Source of the DNA: JANWHZ01 sp035545555
GTDB lineage: Bacteria; Patescibacteriota; Saccharimonadia; Saccharimonadales; UBA4665
NCBI GenBank assembly: GCA_035545555.1
Contig: DASZYD010000022.1
Coordinates: forward strand, 1-13,461
Length of the DNA: 13,461 bases
Direction of reading: 5' to 3'
Shown: positions 1-6,943 of the stretch, one piece after another
Layout of the letters: each line of letters starts with the position of its first letter
How positions within the stretch are numbered: the first letter of the stretch is position 1
The notes under the pieces: model-generated
Seen by the model: only the letters and a program-made list of their open reading frames with translations
Database searches by the model: none
What the model was told of the DNA's origin: nothing
Translations under genes and position numbers: made by a program

Positions 1-777
1 AGTTTTTCCACGCTGGTGCGTGCTATCGAGCAGGGCCGGCTGACATTCGCCAACATCAAAAAAGCAGCCCGCTGCGCCCTGACCGACAATGCCGGCGAAC
101 TCAGCCTCATACTCATAAGCCTGGCGGCACAGGCAGTCTGGCATATCCCCATTGCCATAACGGCCATCCAGGTACTGGCGGTCGACGTGGTGGCGGAGCT
201 GTTTCCGATTACCGCCCTCGGCTGGGACAAGCCGGTCGGCAAGCTGCTGCGCGACTATCCGCGGCGCCTGGGCGACCACATTTTCAGCCGCAGCACCGTG
301 CGCGAATTCATCCTGTTCGGTCTGCTGGCAGGCACTATTGCCTATGCCAACTTCCTGTTCTTTTTCGTGCGCGCCGGCCTTAGCCCCGCCTATATCGATA
401 CTGCCAGCGGCCTATACGCCCAGGCGACCATTCTTGCCTATATCACGCTGGTATTCTGCCAGTTTACCAACTTGCTGCTGGTGCGCGCGGACGAGCAAGG
501 CAGGTTCTTTACCAGCTATCTTTGGAGCAACCGTAAACTACTCATTGCCTTCGGCATCTCGCTGGCCTGCATAGGTATCATCATCTACTGCCCGACCGTG
601 CGACCGTACTTTGACGCCGGGCCGCTCAGCCTGGCCGATTGGCTTACGGCGCTCGGCGGAGCGGCCGTCTACCTCGGGATACGCTTGCTGCAACGCCACA
701 CCCGCAAGCATAGTCGCGCCGCTGTTGTCCGTCTTCATCAAGCGGTTCATGGCGACGCGTCATCAGTACGCATCTAG
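1..777 (+). CDS. P2-type cation-transporting ATPase, C-terminal membrane part (5' truncated by window)
   Basis: The reading frame is open from base 1, so the true start lies upstream; the GTG at 16 is internal. The first residues (STLVRAIEQGR) match the end of the P-domain/stalk that precedes M5 in P2 ATPases, followed by FANIKKA and the M5 motif LTDNAGEL. M6 carries VDVVAELFP and then ITALGWDKP, equivalent to the 'D-x3-D-x2-P ... ALG' segment of this family. About six hydrophobic segments follow in all (near residues 34-50, 52-70, 94-115, 138-160, 178-198 and 212-228), as expected for M5-M10. The Asp of the last ion-binding position is Glu (residue 66). The protein would use ATP to move a cation across the membrane. 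The phosphorylation (DKTGT) and nucleotide-binding domains lie outside the window, so the ion cannot be assigned. The next gene's -10 box abuts its TAG stop. Confidence 0.88.
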   Translation, partial: SFSTLVRAIEQGRLTFANIKKAARCALTDNAGELSLILISLAAQAVWHIPIAITAIQVLAVDVVAELFPITALGWDKPVGKLLRDYPRRLGDHIFSRSTVREFILFGLLAGTIAYANFLFFFVRAGLSPAYIDTASGLYAQATILAYITLVFCQFTNLLLVRADEQGRFFTSYLWSNRKLLIAFGISLACIGIIIYCPTVRPYFDAGPLSLADWLTALGGAAVYLGIRLLQRHTRKHSRAAVVRLHQAVHGDASSVRI

Positions 778-803
778 TATAATTGCCTTACCGATAAAGG
801 AGG
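778..803 (+). promoter_or_regulatory. -10 box and Shine-Dalgarno for the NUDIX gene
   Basis: A perfect TATAAT occupies 778-783, immediately after the ATPase stop codon (775-777). I see no good -35 hexamer 16-18 bases upstream. AAAGGAGG at 796-803 sits 4 nt before the ATG at 808. The predicted leader is about 18 nt. The Shine-Dalgarno supports the start; the promoter is inference. Confidence 0.55.
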
Positions 804-807
804 CACC

Positions 808-1263
808 ATGGCCAGACGCGTTGCGGTTCGCGGCATTATTATTCGGGAGGGCAAGCTGCTCTGCGTGCGGCTCAAGCCGTATAAGGGAAGCCTGCGGTCG
901 GCGGGCGGTATGTATTGGTGTCTGCCGGGCGGCGGCCTGGAAGACAACGAGCCGTTGCTGGCCGGCATTGAGCGGGAGATGCTGGAAGAGACCGGCATTA
1001 CACCGGCTGTCGGTGATCTGCTCTATGTCCAGCAATTTATCCATGGCGACAACGAGTACCTCGAATTCTTCTTTCACGTCACAAACGCGGCTGATTACGC
1101 GCAGGTTGATCTGTCCAAGACAACCCATGGCGAAAAGGAACTCGCCGAAATTGCGTTCATCGATCCGGCAGCGGTGCGCATCCTTCCCGACTTCCTAGCC
1201 ACCGAACCCTTGACCACCATTGCCGGCAGCCACCAACCGCCAAAAATCATCTCCCGCTTTTAG
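808..1263 (+). CDS. NUDIX hydrolase
   Basis: A 151-residue protein with a complete NUDIX box (G-x5-E-x7-REuxEExGu) at residues 42-64: G42, E48, then REMLEETGI at 56-64. Upstream is the usual strand pattern (VAVRGIIIREGKLLCVRL) and LPGGG leading into the box. The REMLEE residues bind the divalent metals that activate water for cleaving a nucleoside diphosphate linked to another group. The substrate cannot be told from sequence; mutagenic or capped nucleotides and dinucleotide cofactors are typical for the family. Start is fixed by AAAGGAGG 4 nt before the ATG. It is downstream of the P-type ATPase on the same strand but has its own -10 box. Its stop is only 4 bases from the stop of the convergent gene at 1268. 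Confidence 0.92.
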   Translation: MARRVAVRGIIIREGKLLCVRLKPYKGSLRSAGGMYWCLPGGGLEDNEPLLAGIEREMLEETGITPAVGDLLYVQQFIHGDNEYLEFFFHVTNAADYAQVDLSKTTHGEKELAEIAFIDPAAVRILPDFLATEPLTTIAGSHQPPKIISRF

Positions 1264-1267
1264 CCTT

Positions 1268-2200
1268 TTAGTATGCCGTCTGGTCGGGAGGATACTGCTG
1301 CCGCATCGCCAGCACCCCTCGCCAAATGAGCCCGACGGCGCTGAACGGATTCTGTGCAACCGATGCCGGTTCGTTGCCGGTGCCGAGCGTGATGTGGTCA
1401 GAGACAACAGCTACCTGGTCTCCCGACTGGTCATAGCCCTGGCCGAACACCGCAATACCCGCTTGGCGGTACTGCCCGCCAATCTGCTGCCAGACGCCGG
1501 CATTTGCCGCCACAGCGACTTTCATACTTGGGCCGATGATGTCCTTATTGCTCGCCGCCGCCAAGCCGCGCTGCAGCACCTCGCTGCCATCTTTTGCGTC
1601 AACCGCTACGACATGGGCCGCAACACCCAGCTGCCGAAGGTGCTGCGCAACGTACTCCTCCAGAAACTCCGCTTCGGTCCGCCCGGCATACTTGACCGCC
1701 AGTTCAGGATTAAGTTCCGTTTCCCCGATGACACGATTACCGCCCAGCAGGAGTGCTTTTGCCAGGCCGTGGGCACGGTGCAGTCTGGCGATAACACGCT
1801 GCCGGCGCAGCATCCAGCGACCCACGCCGCCATACGTCACCGCTATATCCGCATCGTTGGTGTAGAACTCGCCGGTCATGTACGACCGGCCAACCGGCGT
1901 TAAGACGCCCGATCGATACACCCATTGCCGCGCGACCGTCGCCGCATCCTGGCCGGTACCGAGCGCGGCCTGCACCTGTGCAATATTCTTTTGCAACTCC
2001 GCCTGTTTGCCTGTCACCCCAATAAGCCCCCGCACCTGATCGATGGGGAGCTCCGGCGACAATGCAACACCAAACGTCCCCGCCATATCCGGCAGGACGC
2101 CCTGGTACGTCTTTGTCTTACCCAGTTCATACAATGCTTCAGGAGGCTGTATTGCCGGCCGAAAGTTATTAAACGTCCGCCGCCGTTCGTACGCAGCCAT
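1268..2200 (-). CDS. DUF218/YdcF-like protein (tentative)
   Basis: A 310-residue soluble-looking protein with no signal peptide or TM segment. The middle resembles DUF218 (YdcF/SanA/ElyC) domains: DADIAVTYGG (116-125), an Arg/His-rich helix, KALLLGG (148-154), then RTEAEFLEEYVAQHLRQLGV (174-193), where YdcF proteins have an 'xTEA...M...L...GVP' helix, and DAKDGSEVLQ (201-210), where they have an E-x-x-S-x-N/S-T-x-E-N element. The two canonical motifs are only partly kept, so this is a fold-level suggestion. The first 100 residues look family-specific. An AGGAGGAGG run (2206-2214) overlaps the upstream kinase stop and lies 5 nt before the ATG, so it is translationally coupled to that gene across a 12-bp gap. 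It is probably the second gene of a two-gene operon. Function unknown. Confidence 0.8.
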   Translation of the reverse strand: MAAYERRRTFNNFRPAIQPPEALYELGKTKTYQGVLPDMAGTFGVALSPELPIDQVRGLIGVTGKQAELQKNIAQVQAALGTGQDAATVARQWVYRSGVLTPVGRSYMTGEFYTNDADIAVTYGGVGRWMLRRQRVIARLHRAHGLAKALLLGGNRVIGETELNPELAVKYAGRTEAEFLEEYVAQHLRQLGVAAHVVAVDAKDGSEVLQRGLAAASNKDIIGPSMKVAVAANAGVWQQIGGQYRQAGIAVFGQGYDQSGDQVAVVSDHITLGTGNEPASVAQNPFSAVGLIWRGVLAMRQQYPPDQTAY

Positions 2201-2212
2201 ACTGTCCTCCTC

Positions 2213-2869
2213 CTACAACCCGAGCGCCTGGGCGGCGGCCGCTTTGAAGGCGTCAAGATCGTTGCCGTTATTTGCGATGCGGATGTCGGCCATGTCGATG
2301 ACGGCAGCCATGCCGAACTTGGTCGGGTCGGTCTCGCCCACAGCCATCTCGGCAGCATCTTTTTCCATAAACTGCTCAAACGTGACATTGTCGTCAGCCC
2401 GGCCACGGCCGCTCAGACGCTGGTAGCGGACGTGCGGGTCGGCGTCAACAACGATGAGTTTACCGCCGACCTGTTTAATACGCTCGGCCTCGCCGGTACC
2501 GCGGATGCTGCCGATGACCAGGCCTTTTGGCCGTAGGTCGGCCGGCAACACACCAGCGCGCATCCACCAATCCAGCAGGCCCAGCTCTACCATGCCGCCC
2601 GGATATGCCGTTCGGAAGGCATTGCCGACCCTACCCATCGGCGTGTCATTGCCACCGCGGTCGGTCGAGTTGAAGACTGCTTGGGCGATCTGCCGCAAGC
2701 CTGCACTGGTGTTATAGACAAGGAAGCCACGCTCGCCCAGCAGCTCCATCAGCGAATCTTTGCCGCTCCCGTTTGTCCCGGCAACACCGTACACGGTTAC
2801 GCCCTTAAAACTGTCAAGATACTGCCTGTCCTGAACAACTACTTGTTGCAGCGCGTTTGTATCCGCCAT
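2213..2869 (-). CDS. P-loop NMP/dephospho-CoA kinase-like protein (UPF0200-like)
   Basis: A 218-residue protein with a P-loop at residues 31-38 (GTNGSGKD). The residue after the Walker A Lys is Asp, not Ser/Thr; a GKD P-loop also occurs in some deoxynucleotide kinases. Further landmarks are GLVIGSIRGTGEAERI (116-131), a strand ending IVVDADPHVRYQRL (139-152) and the lid-like GRGRADDNVTFEQFMEKD (154-171). It ends with ADIRIANNG (194-202). This order resembles archaeal UPF0200 and dephospho-CoA-kinase-like proteins, in which the Arg-rich segment closes over ATP. The acceptor substrate is unknown. AAGGAG (2875-2880) lies 5 nt before the ATG, and a plausible promoter lies at 2895-2923. It is cotranscribed with the DUF218-like gene 12 bp downstream. 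Confidence 0.85.
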   Translation of the reverse strand: MADTNALQQVVVQDRQYLDSFKGVTVYGVAGTNGSGKDSLMELLGERGFLVYNTSAGLRQIAQAVFNSTDRGGNDTPMGRVGNAFRTAYPGGMVELGLLDWWMRAGVLPADLRPKGLVIGSIRGTGEAERIKQVGGKLIVVDADPHVRYQRLSGRGRADDNVTFEQFMEKDAAEMAVGETDPTKFGMAAVIDMADIRIANNGNDLDAFKAAAAQALGL

Positions 2870-2894
2870 GTGTACTCCTTACCTTCTGGGCGGT

Positions 2895-2923
2895 ATTCTA
2901 GCGAAGCAATGGGATTTTAGCAA
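2895..2923 (-). promoter_or_regulatory. Candidate sigma70 promoter for the kinase-like gene
   Basis: On the minus strand TTGCTA (2923-2918) is followed by a 17-nt spacer and TAGAAT (2900-2895). Transcription would start near 2888, giving a leader of about 20 nt that contains the AAGGAG at 2880-2875. It lies in the 84-bp gap after the rpoD stop. I found no hairpin-plus-T-run terminator for rpoD in that gap. Confidence 0.5.
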
Positions 2924-2953
2924 TCAGATAAGCCAGCAGCCTATACCTGCGCT

Positions 2954-4093
2954 TTAGCCCTTGATGTAATCGTGCAACTTCTTGGCGTCTTTGTGCTTGC
3001 GCAGCTTGGCGAGGGCCTTGGCTTCGATCTGGCGGATACGCTCACGGGTGACCGCAAACTCCTGGCCAACCTCTTCAAGTGTGTGGCTCTTGCCGTCTTC
3101 CAGCCCGAAGCGCAGCTTGATGATCTTCTGCTCGCGCTCCGTCAGGGCGCTCAGCATTTCCTTTACCTGTTCTTTGAGCAGCTGGCTGGTGGCCGATTCT
3201 TCCGGCGTCACAGTATCTTCATCTTCGATAAAGTCGGCCAGCACCGAATCGTCCTCATCATCGCGGATCGACGCATCGAGCGAGGAGATATCCTGCTTGA
3301 TTTTCATGATGTGCTCCACCTTGTCAACATCAATCTCCATCGCTTTGGCGATTTCTTCGTTAGTCGGCTCGCGGTTGAGTTCCTGCGTCAGGCGGCGCTG
3401 GGTGCGCAAGAGTTTGTTGATGGTCTCGACCATATGCACCGGGATACGAATAGTACGGGCCTGATCGGCGATGGCGCGGGTGATGGCTTGACGAATCCAC
3501 CAGGTAGCATAGGTGCTGAACTTGAAGCCTTTATCCGGGTCAAACTTTTCGACGGCGCGGAGCAAACCGGTATTGCCCTCTTGAATCAGGTCGAGTAGGT
3601 CCAGCCCACGGCCGACATAGCGTTTGGCGATAGAGACCACCAGGCGCATGTTGGCCTCGGCCATCTTGTCTTTGGCCTCTTTGTCGCCGGCCGCCACGCG
3701 CTTGGCCAGCTCCAGCTCTTCCTCGCCCGACAACAGCGGGATCTTACCGATCTCGCGCAGGTACAGCCGCACCGAGTCGTCGGCGACATCATCGTCAAAA
3801 CTGCTCGTCTCGGGCAGCGCTTCCTCTTCATTATCCTCCAGCACCCACTCGTCGCTGAAATTTTCGGCGTCCGGCTCGGTCATTGCCACCGCAACATTGG
3901 CATCAGCCAGCTCAGTGTAGAGCTGGTCAAGCGCATCGGCATGTTCCGGCGTGTCCGGAATGACCGCCGTAATATCTTTTTGCGCGATGTGGCCGTCTTT
4001 TTTGGCCTGCGTGATCAGCTGCGCCTTCCGCGCCTCCAGCTCGGCCGGACTCAGCGCCGCGGCGCGCTGTTTCTTTGTCTTGTCCTTGGGCAT
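2954..4093 (-). CDS. rpoD: RNA polymerase primary sigma factor RpoD (sigma70/SigA)
   Basis: A 379-residue primary sigma factor. A compact region 1.1 (about 24-70, LITQAKKDGHIAQKDI...) is followed by an acidic linker (73-106), region 1.2 (DSVRLYLREIGKIPLL, 106-121), region 2 with DLIQEGNTGLLRAVEKFD (168-185) and FSTYATWWIRQAITRAIADQ (192-211), region 3 from RIPVHMVETINKL (216-228), and region 4 with an HTH (TLEEVGQEFAVTRERIRQ, 338-355). Residues that read the -10 (Q202, T205), the extended -10 (H220, E223) and the -35 (the RERIRQ helix) match E. coli sigma70, so promoters here should be standard. It lacks the large non-conserved insertion of E. coli RpoD. It lies 3 bp downstream of dnaG; its AAGGAG (4105-4110) is inside the end of dnaG, 11 nt from the ATG, so coupled translation is likely. 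Confidence 0.98.
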   Translation of the reverse strand: MPKDKTKKQRAAALSPAELEARKAQLITQAKKDGHIAQKDITAVIPDTPEHADALDQLYTELADANVAVAMTEPDAENFSDEWVLEDNEEEALPETSSFDDDVADDSVRLYLREIGKIPLLSGEEELELAKRVAAGDKEAKDKMAEANMRLVVSIAKRYVGRGLDLLDLIQEGNTGLLRAVEKFDPDKGFKFSTYATWWIRQAITRAIADQARTIRIPVHMVETINKLLRTQRRLTQELNREPTNEEIAKAMEIDVDKVEHIMKIKQDISSLDASIRDDEDDSVLADFIEDEDTVTPEESATSQLLKEQVKEMLSALTEREQKIIKLRFGLEDGKSHTLEEVGQEFAVTRERIRQIEAKALAKLRKHKDAKKLHDYIKG

Positions 4094-4096
4094 ACG

Positions 4097-5845
4097 CTAC
4101 ACGTCTCCTTCCTTGCGCTTAAGCAGCGCGTCAAGTTGCTTTACCTGGGCAAGCAGCTCGGCGGTACGGGCGTCATCGGCCGTCTCAAGCTGGCTCGCGA
4201 GCAGTTTTTTTTGCTGTTTGACGTATGTTTCGACCAGCCGTGTCCTAAGTCGTGCCGCTTCGTAGTGAAGTTCGGCCGTCTCGAGGTCTTGGTACAGTTC
4301 CTCGTACTGTAATCCTAAGATTTTACCATAATCACCCAGGGAGTTCAACAGATCGGCCGGTTGGCTGGCCTCGCCCTGCGGTGTCTGCAGCGTGGCGAGC
4401 AGTTGCCGGCTCTCGGCACGCGCAAACATGTCTGCCGTAACGCCGCGGACTGCAGGCCGTATGTCTGGCTGTAGTACCATCAGCGCTAAAAAACGGTCCT
4501 GTGCTTTGGTATATTCGATGGTCTGCTTGTCGGGTAATGGCACCGGCTTATGCTGGCGGAGTATGGCAGACCCGCCACCGGGCGTCGCCCGCAGTTTGGC
4601 ATCCAGCGCCTCACGACTGACGCCGATAGTTTTTGCGATCGCAGTCAGGTAGTGGTCCTGTTCGACCGGATCGCTCAGCTGGCGCACCACCGGCAGCAAC
4701 ACGCCGGTGTATTCCCGCTTGCCCTGGGCCGAGGTGATGTCGAGCAGTTTCTGATAGCGTGCCATGAGCCAGTCCAGCGCATACTTTTGCTTGTTGATCG
4801 TCTCAACCCACAGCGCCGGATTTTGCCGCACCAGCTCATCCGGATCTTTGCCGCTGGGAATGTCGATGATACTGAGCGATACCCCCACTTTGCTGGCAAG
4901 AGGAATGGCGCGCTCGGTGGCACTCACCCCGGCGCGGTCGGCGTCGAAACTTAGGCGGATGTCGCCCGTAAAGCGGCTGAGTGCTTTTAGGTGCTGCTCA
5001 GTCAGGGCGGTGCCGGCCGTAGCCACCACCTGTTTCACACCGGCCTGGTGGCTGGCAATCACGTCCAGGTTGCCTTCGGCAATCACCACAAAATTGCTCC
5101 CCCGGATCGCTTCTTTGGCCACGTGCAGCCCGAACACATGGCGCGATTTGTCATATAGCGCCGTTTGCGGCGTGTTGATGTACTTTGGCGCATTCGGATC
5201 ATCCGCCAGCAGTCTGGCCGTAAAGCCGATCACCCGTCCCTGCGGATCGGCCAGAGGGATCATCAGCCGGCCGCGGAACATGTCGCCCAGGCCGCGGGAG
5301 CGCTGCGCCGTTACGCCGGCCTGCTGCATCTCCGCCTCGCTAAAACCCTTGCTTTGCAGAAAATCGATCAGCGCCGTGCCGGTATTTGGCGAGTAGCCCA
5401 GCCGCCACCGCAGCGCCGTCTCTTTGCTGAACTGCCGCTTGCCCAGCACATATGCCAGGGCGGTGCGGCTCTTTGAAAACTGCACTTGGTAAAATTTAGT
5501 ACTCAGTTCAAGCAGCTCGTACAGCCGCTCTTTGTTGGGCCCGCGGCGCGCCCCCTGGTGCCGGTATTGTTCCAGATCAATCCCGGCCTTGCGCGCCAGC
5601 AGCTCCAGCGCGCCTTTAAAATCCAGCCCCTCCATTTCCATGACAAAGCTGAACATGTCGCCGCCCTTGCCGGACGAAAAGTCATGCCAGATCTGCTTCT
5701 CCGGGCTGACCATAAAACTCGGCGTCCGCTCACTGGTAAACGGACTGAGCCCCTTCCAGTTACGGCCGGCACGCTTGAGTTGGACGTACTCGCTGATGAC
5801 GTCCTCAATACTCAAGCGGGCTTTGACCTCTTCCACAGCGTCCAT
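4097..5845 (-). CDS. dnaG: DNA primase DnaG with a zinc-ligand-less N-terminal domain
   Basis: A 582-residue DnaG that synthesises RNA primers at the replication fork. The order is N-terminal CHC2-like domain (about 1-95), RNA polymerase domain with the basic motif RGRLMIPLADPQGRVIGF (191-208), TOPRIM with EGNLDV (257-262) and FDADRAG (300-306), and a helical C-terminal helicase-binding region (about 430-582). The metal-binding acidic residues E257, D301 and D303 are present. In the N-terminal domain the flanking motifs survive (TPSF 41-44, GGDMFSF 61-67), but the four zinc ligands of E. coli DnaG (C40, H43, C61, C64) align with S34, T37, D55 and S58. I checked the codons AGT, ACC, GAC and TCC directly. 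The reading frame is otherwise intact, so this is not decay. There is no Shine-Dalgarno; a CTGACA-N18-TATAGT promoter ends 8 nt before the ATG, predicting a leaderless mRNA shared with rpoD. Confidence 0.97.
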   Translation of the reverse strand: MDAVEEVKARLSIEDVISEYVQLKRAGRNWKGLSPFTSERTPSFMVSPEKQIWHDFSSGKGGDMFSFVMEMEGLDFKGALELLARKAGIDLEQYRHQGARRGPNKERLYELLELSTKFYQVQFSKSRTALAYVLGKRQFSKETALRWRLGYSPNTGTALIDFLQSKGFSEAEMQQAGVTAQRSRGLGDMFRGRLMIPLADPQGRVIGFTARLLADDPNAPKYINTPQTALYDKSRHVFGLHVAKEAIRGSNFVVIAEGNLDVIASHQAGVKQVVATAGTALTEQHLKALSRFTGDIRLSFDADRAGVSATERAIPLASKVGVSLSIIDIPSGKDPDELVRQNPALWVETINKQKYALDWLMARYQKLLDITSAQGKREYTGVLLPVVRQLSDPVEQDHYLTAIAKTIGVSREALDAKLRATPGGGSAILRQHKPVPLPDKQTIEYTKAQDRFLALMVLQPDIRPAVRGVTADMFARAESRQLLATLQTPQGEASQPADLLNSLGDYGKILGLQYEELYQDLETAELHYEAARLRTRLVETYVKQQKKLLASQLETADDARTAELLAQVKQLDALLKRKEGDV

Positions 5846-5853
5846 TACCTGGT

Positions 5854-5883
5854 ACTATACGCTATACACCCCTGATATGTCAG
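5854..5883 (-). promoter_or_regulatory. Promoter of dnaG-rpoD, predicted leaderless
   Basis: Minus strand CTGACA (5883-5878), 18-nt spacer, TATAGT (5859-5854). The ATG of dnaG begins 8 nt after the -10, so initiation 6-8 nt downstream would fall at or within a base or two of the start codon. This is the best two-box promoter in the window. Confidence 0.6.
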
Positions 5884-5916
5884 GCCCGACACCGACTGGC
5901 GATGCAGCAGCCCTTG

Positions 5917-5925
5917 TGCTTAAAT
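5917..5925 (+). promoter_or_regulatory. Extended -10 for the gene at 5933, predicted leaderless
   Basis: TGCTTAAAT (TGn plus TTAAAT) lies 7 nt before the ATG at 5933, with no Shine-Dalgarno and no recognisable -35. It is divergent from the dnaG promoter, with about 33 bp between the two. Confidence 0.45.
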
Positions 5926-5932
5926 AACGTAT

Positions 5933-6589
5933 ATGCCTCCACAGCAGCCTACTCCCGGCTATACCCCGGCGCCGGTACCGCCCGTCGAATCCGGCCAGTA
6001 CGATTTCATCATGAACTATGGCAAGAATCACCGCAGCTTCGGCAGCGGTTTGCCGACGCCCGGCTCTGCCGTGAGCCGGGCTTTGATCTTCGGCGGCGGT
6101 GTACTGGCATTGATTATTATTGCCTGGCTGTTCTTCGGCGTCCTGCTTGCCAAGAAGCCACCCGTCGACGCGGCTGCATGGATCGGCATCGTCCAGCAGC
6201 AAAGCGAGCTGGCGCGCATCTCGCAAGACCCGGTTCGTCAGGCGACGGGGGAACCAACGCAGAATTTTGCCGAGACAACCCGCCTCACCCTTCTCAGCGA
6301 CCAACAGCTTCTCCTCACCTATCTGCAGCAACAAGGTATCAAGAAGCCGAGCAATAGCGTTCTGGCAGCCAAGAAGAATACCCAGACCGATACCGACCTC
6401 CAGACCGCGCAGACAAACGGCGTGTATGATCAAACGTACATCTCTGTTGCGACCGACCAACTGGCTGCATACGAGCAGGCACTCAAGCAAGCTTTCACCA
6501 GCAGCAAAGGCGCCCACGGCCGCCAGCTTTTGAGTGACGCGTACGCCCATGCCCAACTGCTTGCGCAGCAGAGCAAGCAGACTGAATAG
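5933..6589 (+). CDS. Single-pass membrane protein with Pro-rich N-terminus and YDFIMN motif, function unknown
   Basis: A 218-residue protein I cannot assign to a named family. Residues 1-20 are rich in Pro and Gln, followed by YDFIMN (23-28), a motif I recall from N-termini of small saccharibacterial membrane proteins. A basic stretch (K31-R49) precedes one TM helix at about 50-73. The remaining 145 residues are hydrophilic, Gln/Ala/Thr-rich and mostly helical. There is no cleavable signal peptide. By the positive-inside rule the tail is probably outside the cell, but Lys74-Lys75 after the helix make that less certain. Divergent from dnaG; convergent with the YjbR gene, with 6 bp between stops. 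A long antisense frame (5855-6556) covers it but is compositionally poor. The ATG is supported by a -10 box 7 nt upstream. Confidence 0.85.
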   Translation: MPPQQPTPGYTPAPVPPVESGQYDFIMNYGKNHRSFGSGLPTPGSAVSRALIFGGGVLALIIIAWLFFGVLLAKKPPVDAAAWIGIVQQQSELARISQDPVRQATGEPTQNFAETTRLTLLSDQQLLLTYLQQQGIKKPSNSVLAAKKNTQTDTDLQTAQTNGVYDQTYISVATDQLAAYEQALKQAFTSSKGAHGRQLLSDAYAHAQLLAQQSKQTE

Positions 6590-6595
6590 TCCTGT

Positions 6596-6916
6596 TTACG
6601 CGCCCGCCACCAACTGATAGGAGTGCCGGATCAAATCCTGTACTTCTTGCCAGCTCAGCTGCCCTGTCAGTAGCAGGGTATTCCAGTGTTTTTTGTTCAA
6701 ATGATAACCGGGCATGACTGTCTCGTAGCGCTCGCGTAACACTTTTGACAGCTGCGGGTCAGCCTTCAGGCTCAGTTGTACCGGTTGCCTCCCCTCTTGC
6801 ATAAGCGCAAACATTTTGTCGCCGACCTTATACACTGCTACGCCTTCACCGAAGGGGTATGCTAGCCGTGCATTCGGCAGGCTGAGGATATACGCTTCAA
6901 CGGTTTGATGATCCAT
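6596..6916 (-). CDS. MmcQ/YjbR family protein
   Basis: A 106-residue protein of the usual length for the MmcQ/YjbR family, with a CyaY-like fold. Family landmarks are LSLPNARLAYPFGEGVAVYK (11-30), where the family has 'lPga...ypFg....vykV', VGDKMFAL (31-38) and the signature PGYHLNKKHWNT (69-80). The family has been suggested to bind DNA, but its biochemical role is not settled, so I give no function. It sits 27 bp downstream of orn on the same strand. It also has its own TGCTACAAT box ending 6 nt before the ATG and no Shine-Dalgarno, so it is probably transcribed from a leaderless start in addition to any read-through. Confidence 0.93.
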   Translation of the reverse strand: MDHQTVEAYILSLPNARLAYPFGEGVAVYKVGDKMFALMQEGRQPVQLSLKADPQLSKVLRERYETVMPGYHLNKKHWNTLLLTGQLSWQEVQDLIRHSYQLVAGA

Positions 6917-6922
6917 GCCCTG

Positions 6923-6931
6923 ATTGTAGCA
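6923..6931 (-). promoter_or_regulatory. Extended -10 for the YjbR gene
   Basis: Minus strand TGCTACAAT (TGn-TACAAT) with a 6-nt gap to the ATG at 6916. No -35 is recognisable. It lies between the orn stop (6944-6946, TGA) and the start. Confidence 0.5.
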
Positions 6932-6943
6932 GAGGCCAAACGC

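Noticed and set aside
1220..1903. 227-codon plus-strand frame opposite the DUF218-like gene
   Set aside because: No start signal, overlaps the NUDIX 3' end, Arg/Pro-rich shadow composition; the minus-strand gene has a strong ribosome-binding site and operon context.
2972..3598. 208-codon plus-strand frame inside rpoD
   Set aside because: Shadow of a strongly conserved sigma factor gene; codon-position composition explains the lack of stops.
3624..3920. Ser/Ala/Leu-rich 98-codon plus-strand frame opposite the rpoD acidic linker
   Set aside because: Complement of Asp/Glu/Ala codons of RpoD; low-complexity shadow with no ribosome-binding site.
5855..6556. 233-codon open frame on the minus strand, antisense to the 5933 gene and overlapping the dnaG start
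   Set aside because: No ribosome-binding site, no recognisable motif, Arg/Gly/Leu-rich composition typical of an antisense frame in GC-rich DNA, and it would overlap the dnaG 5' end and promoter. The plus-strand frame has a coherent TM helix and a start signal.
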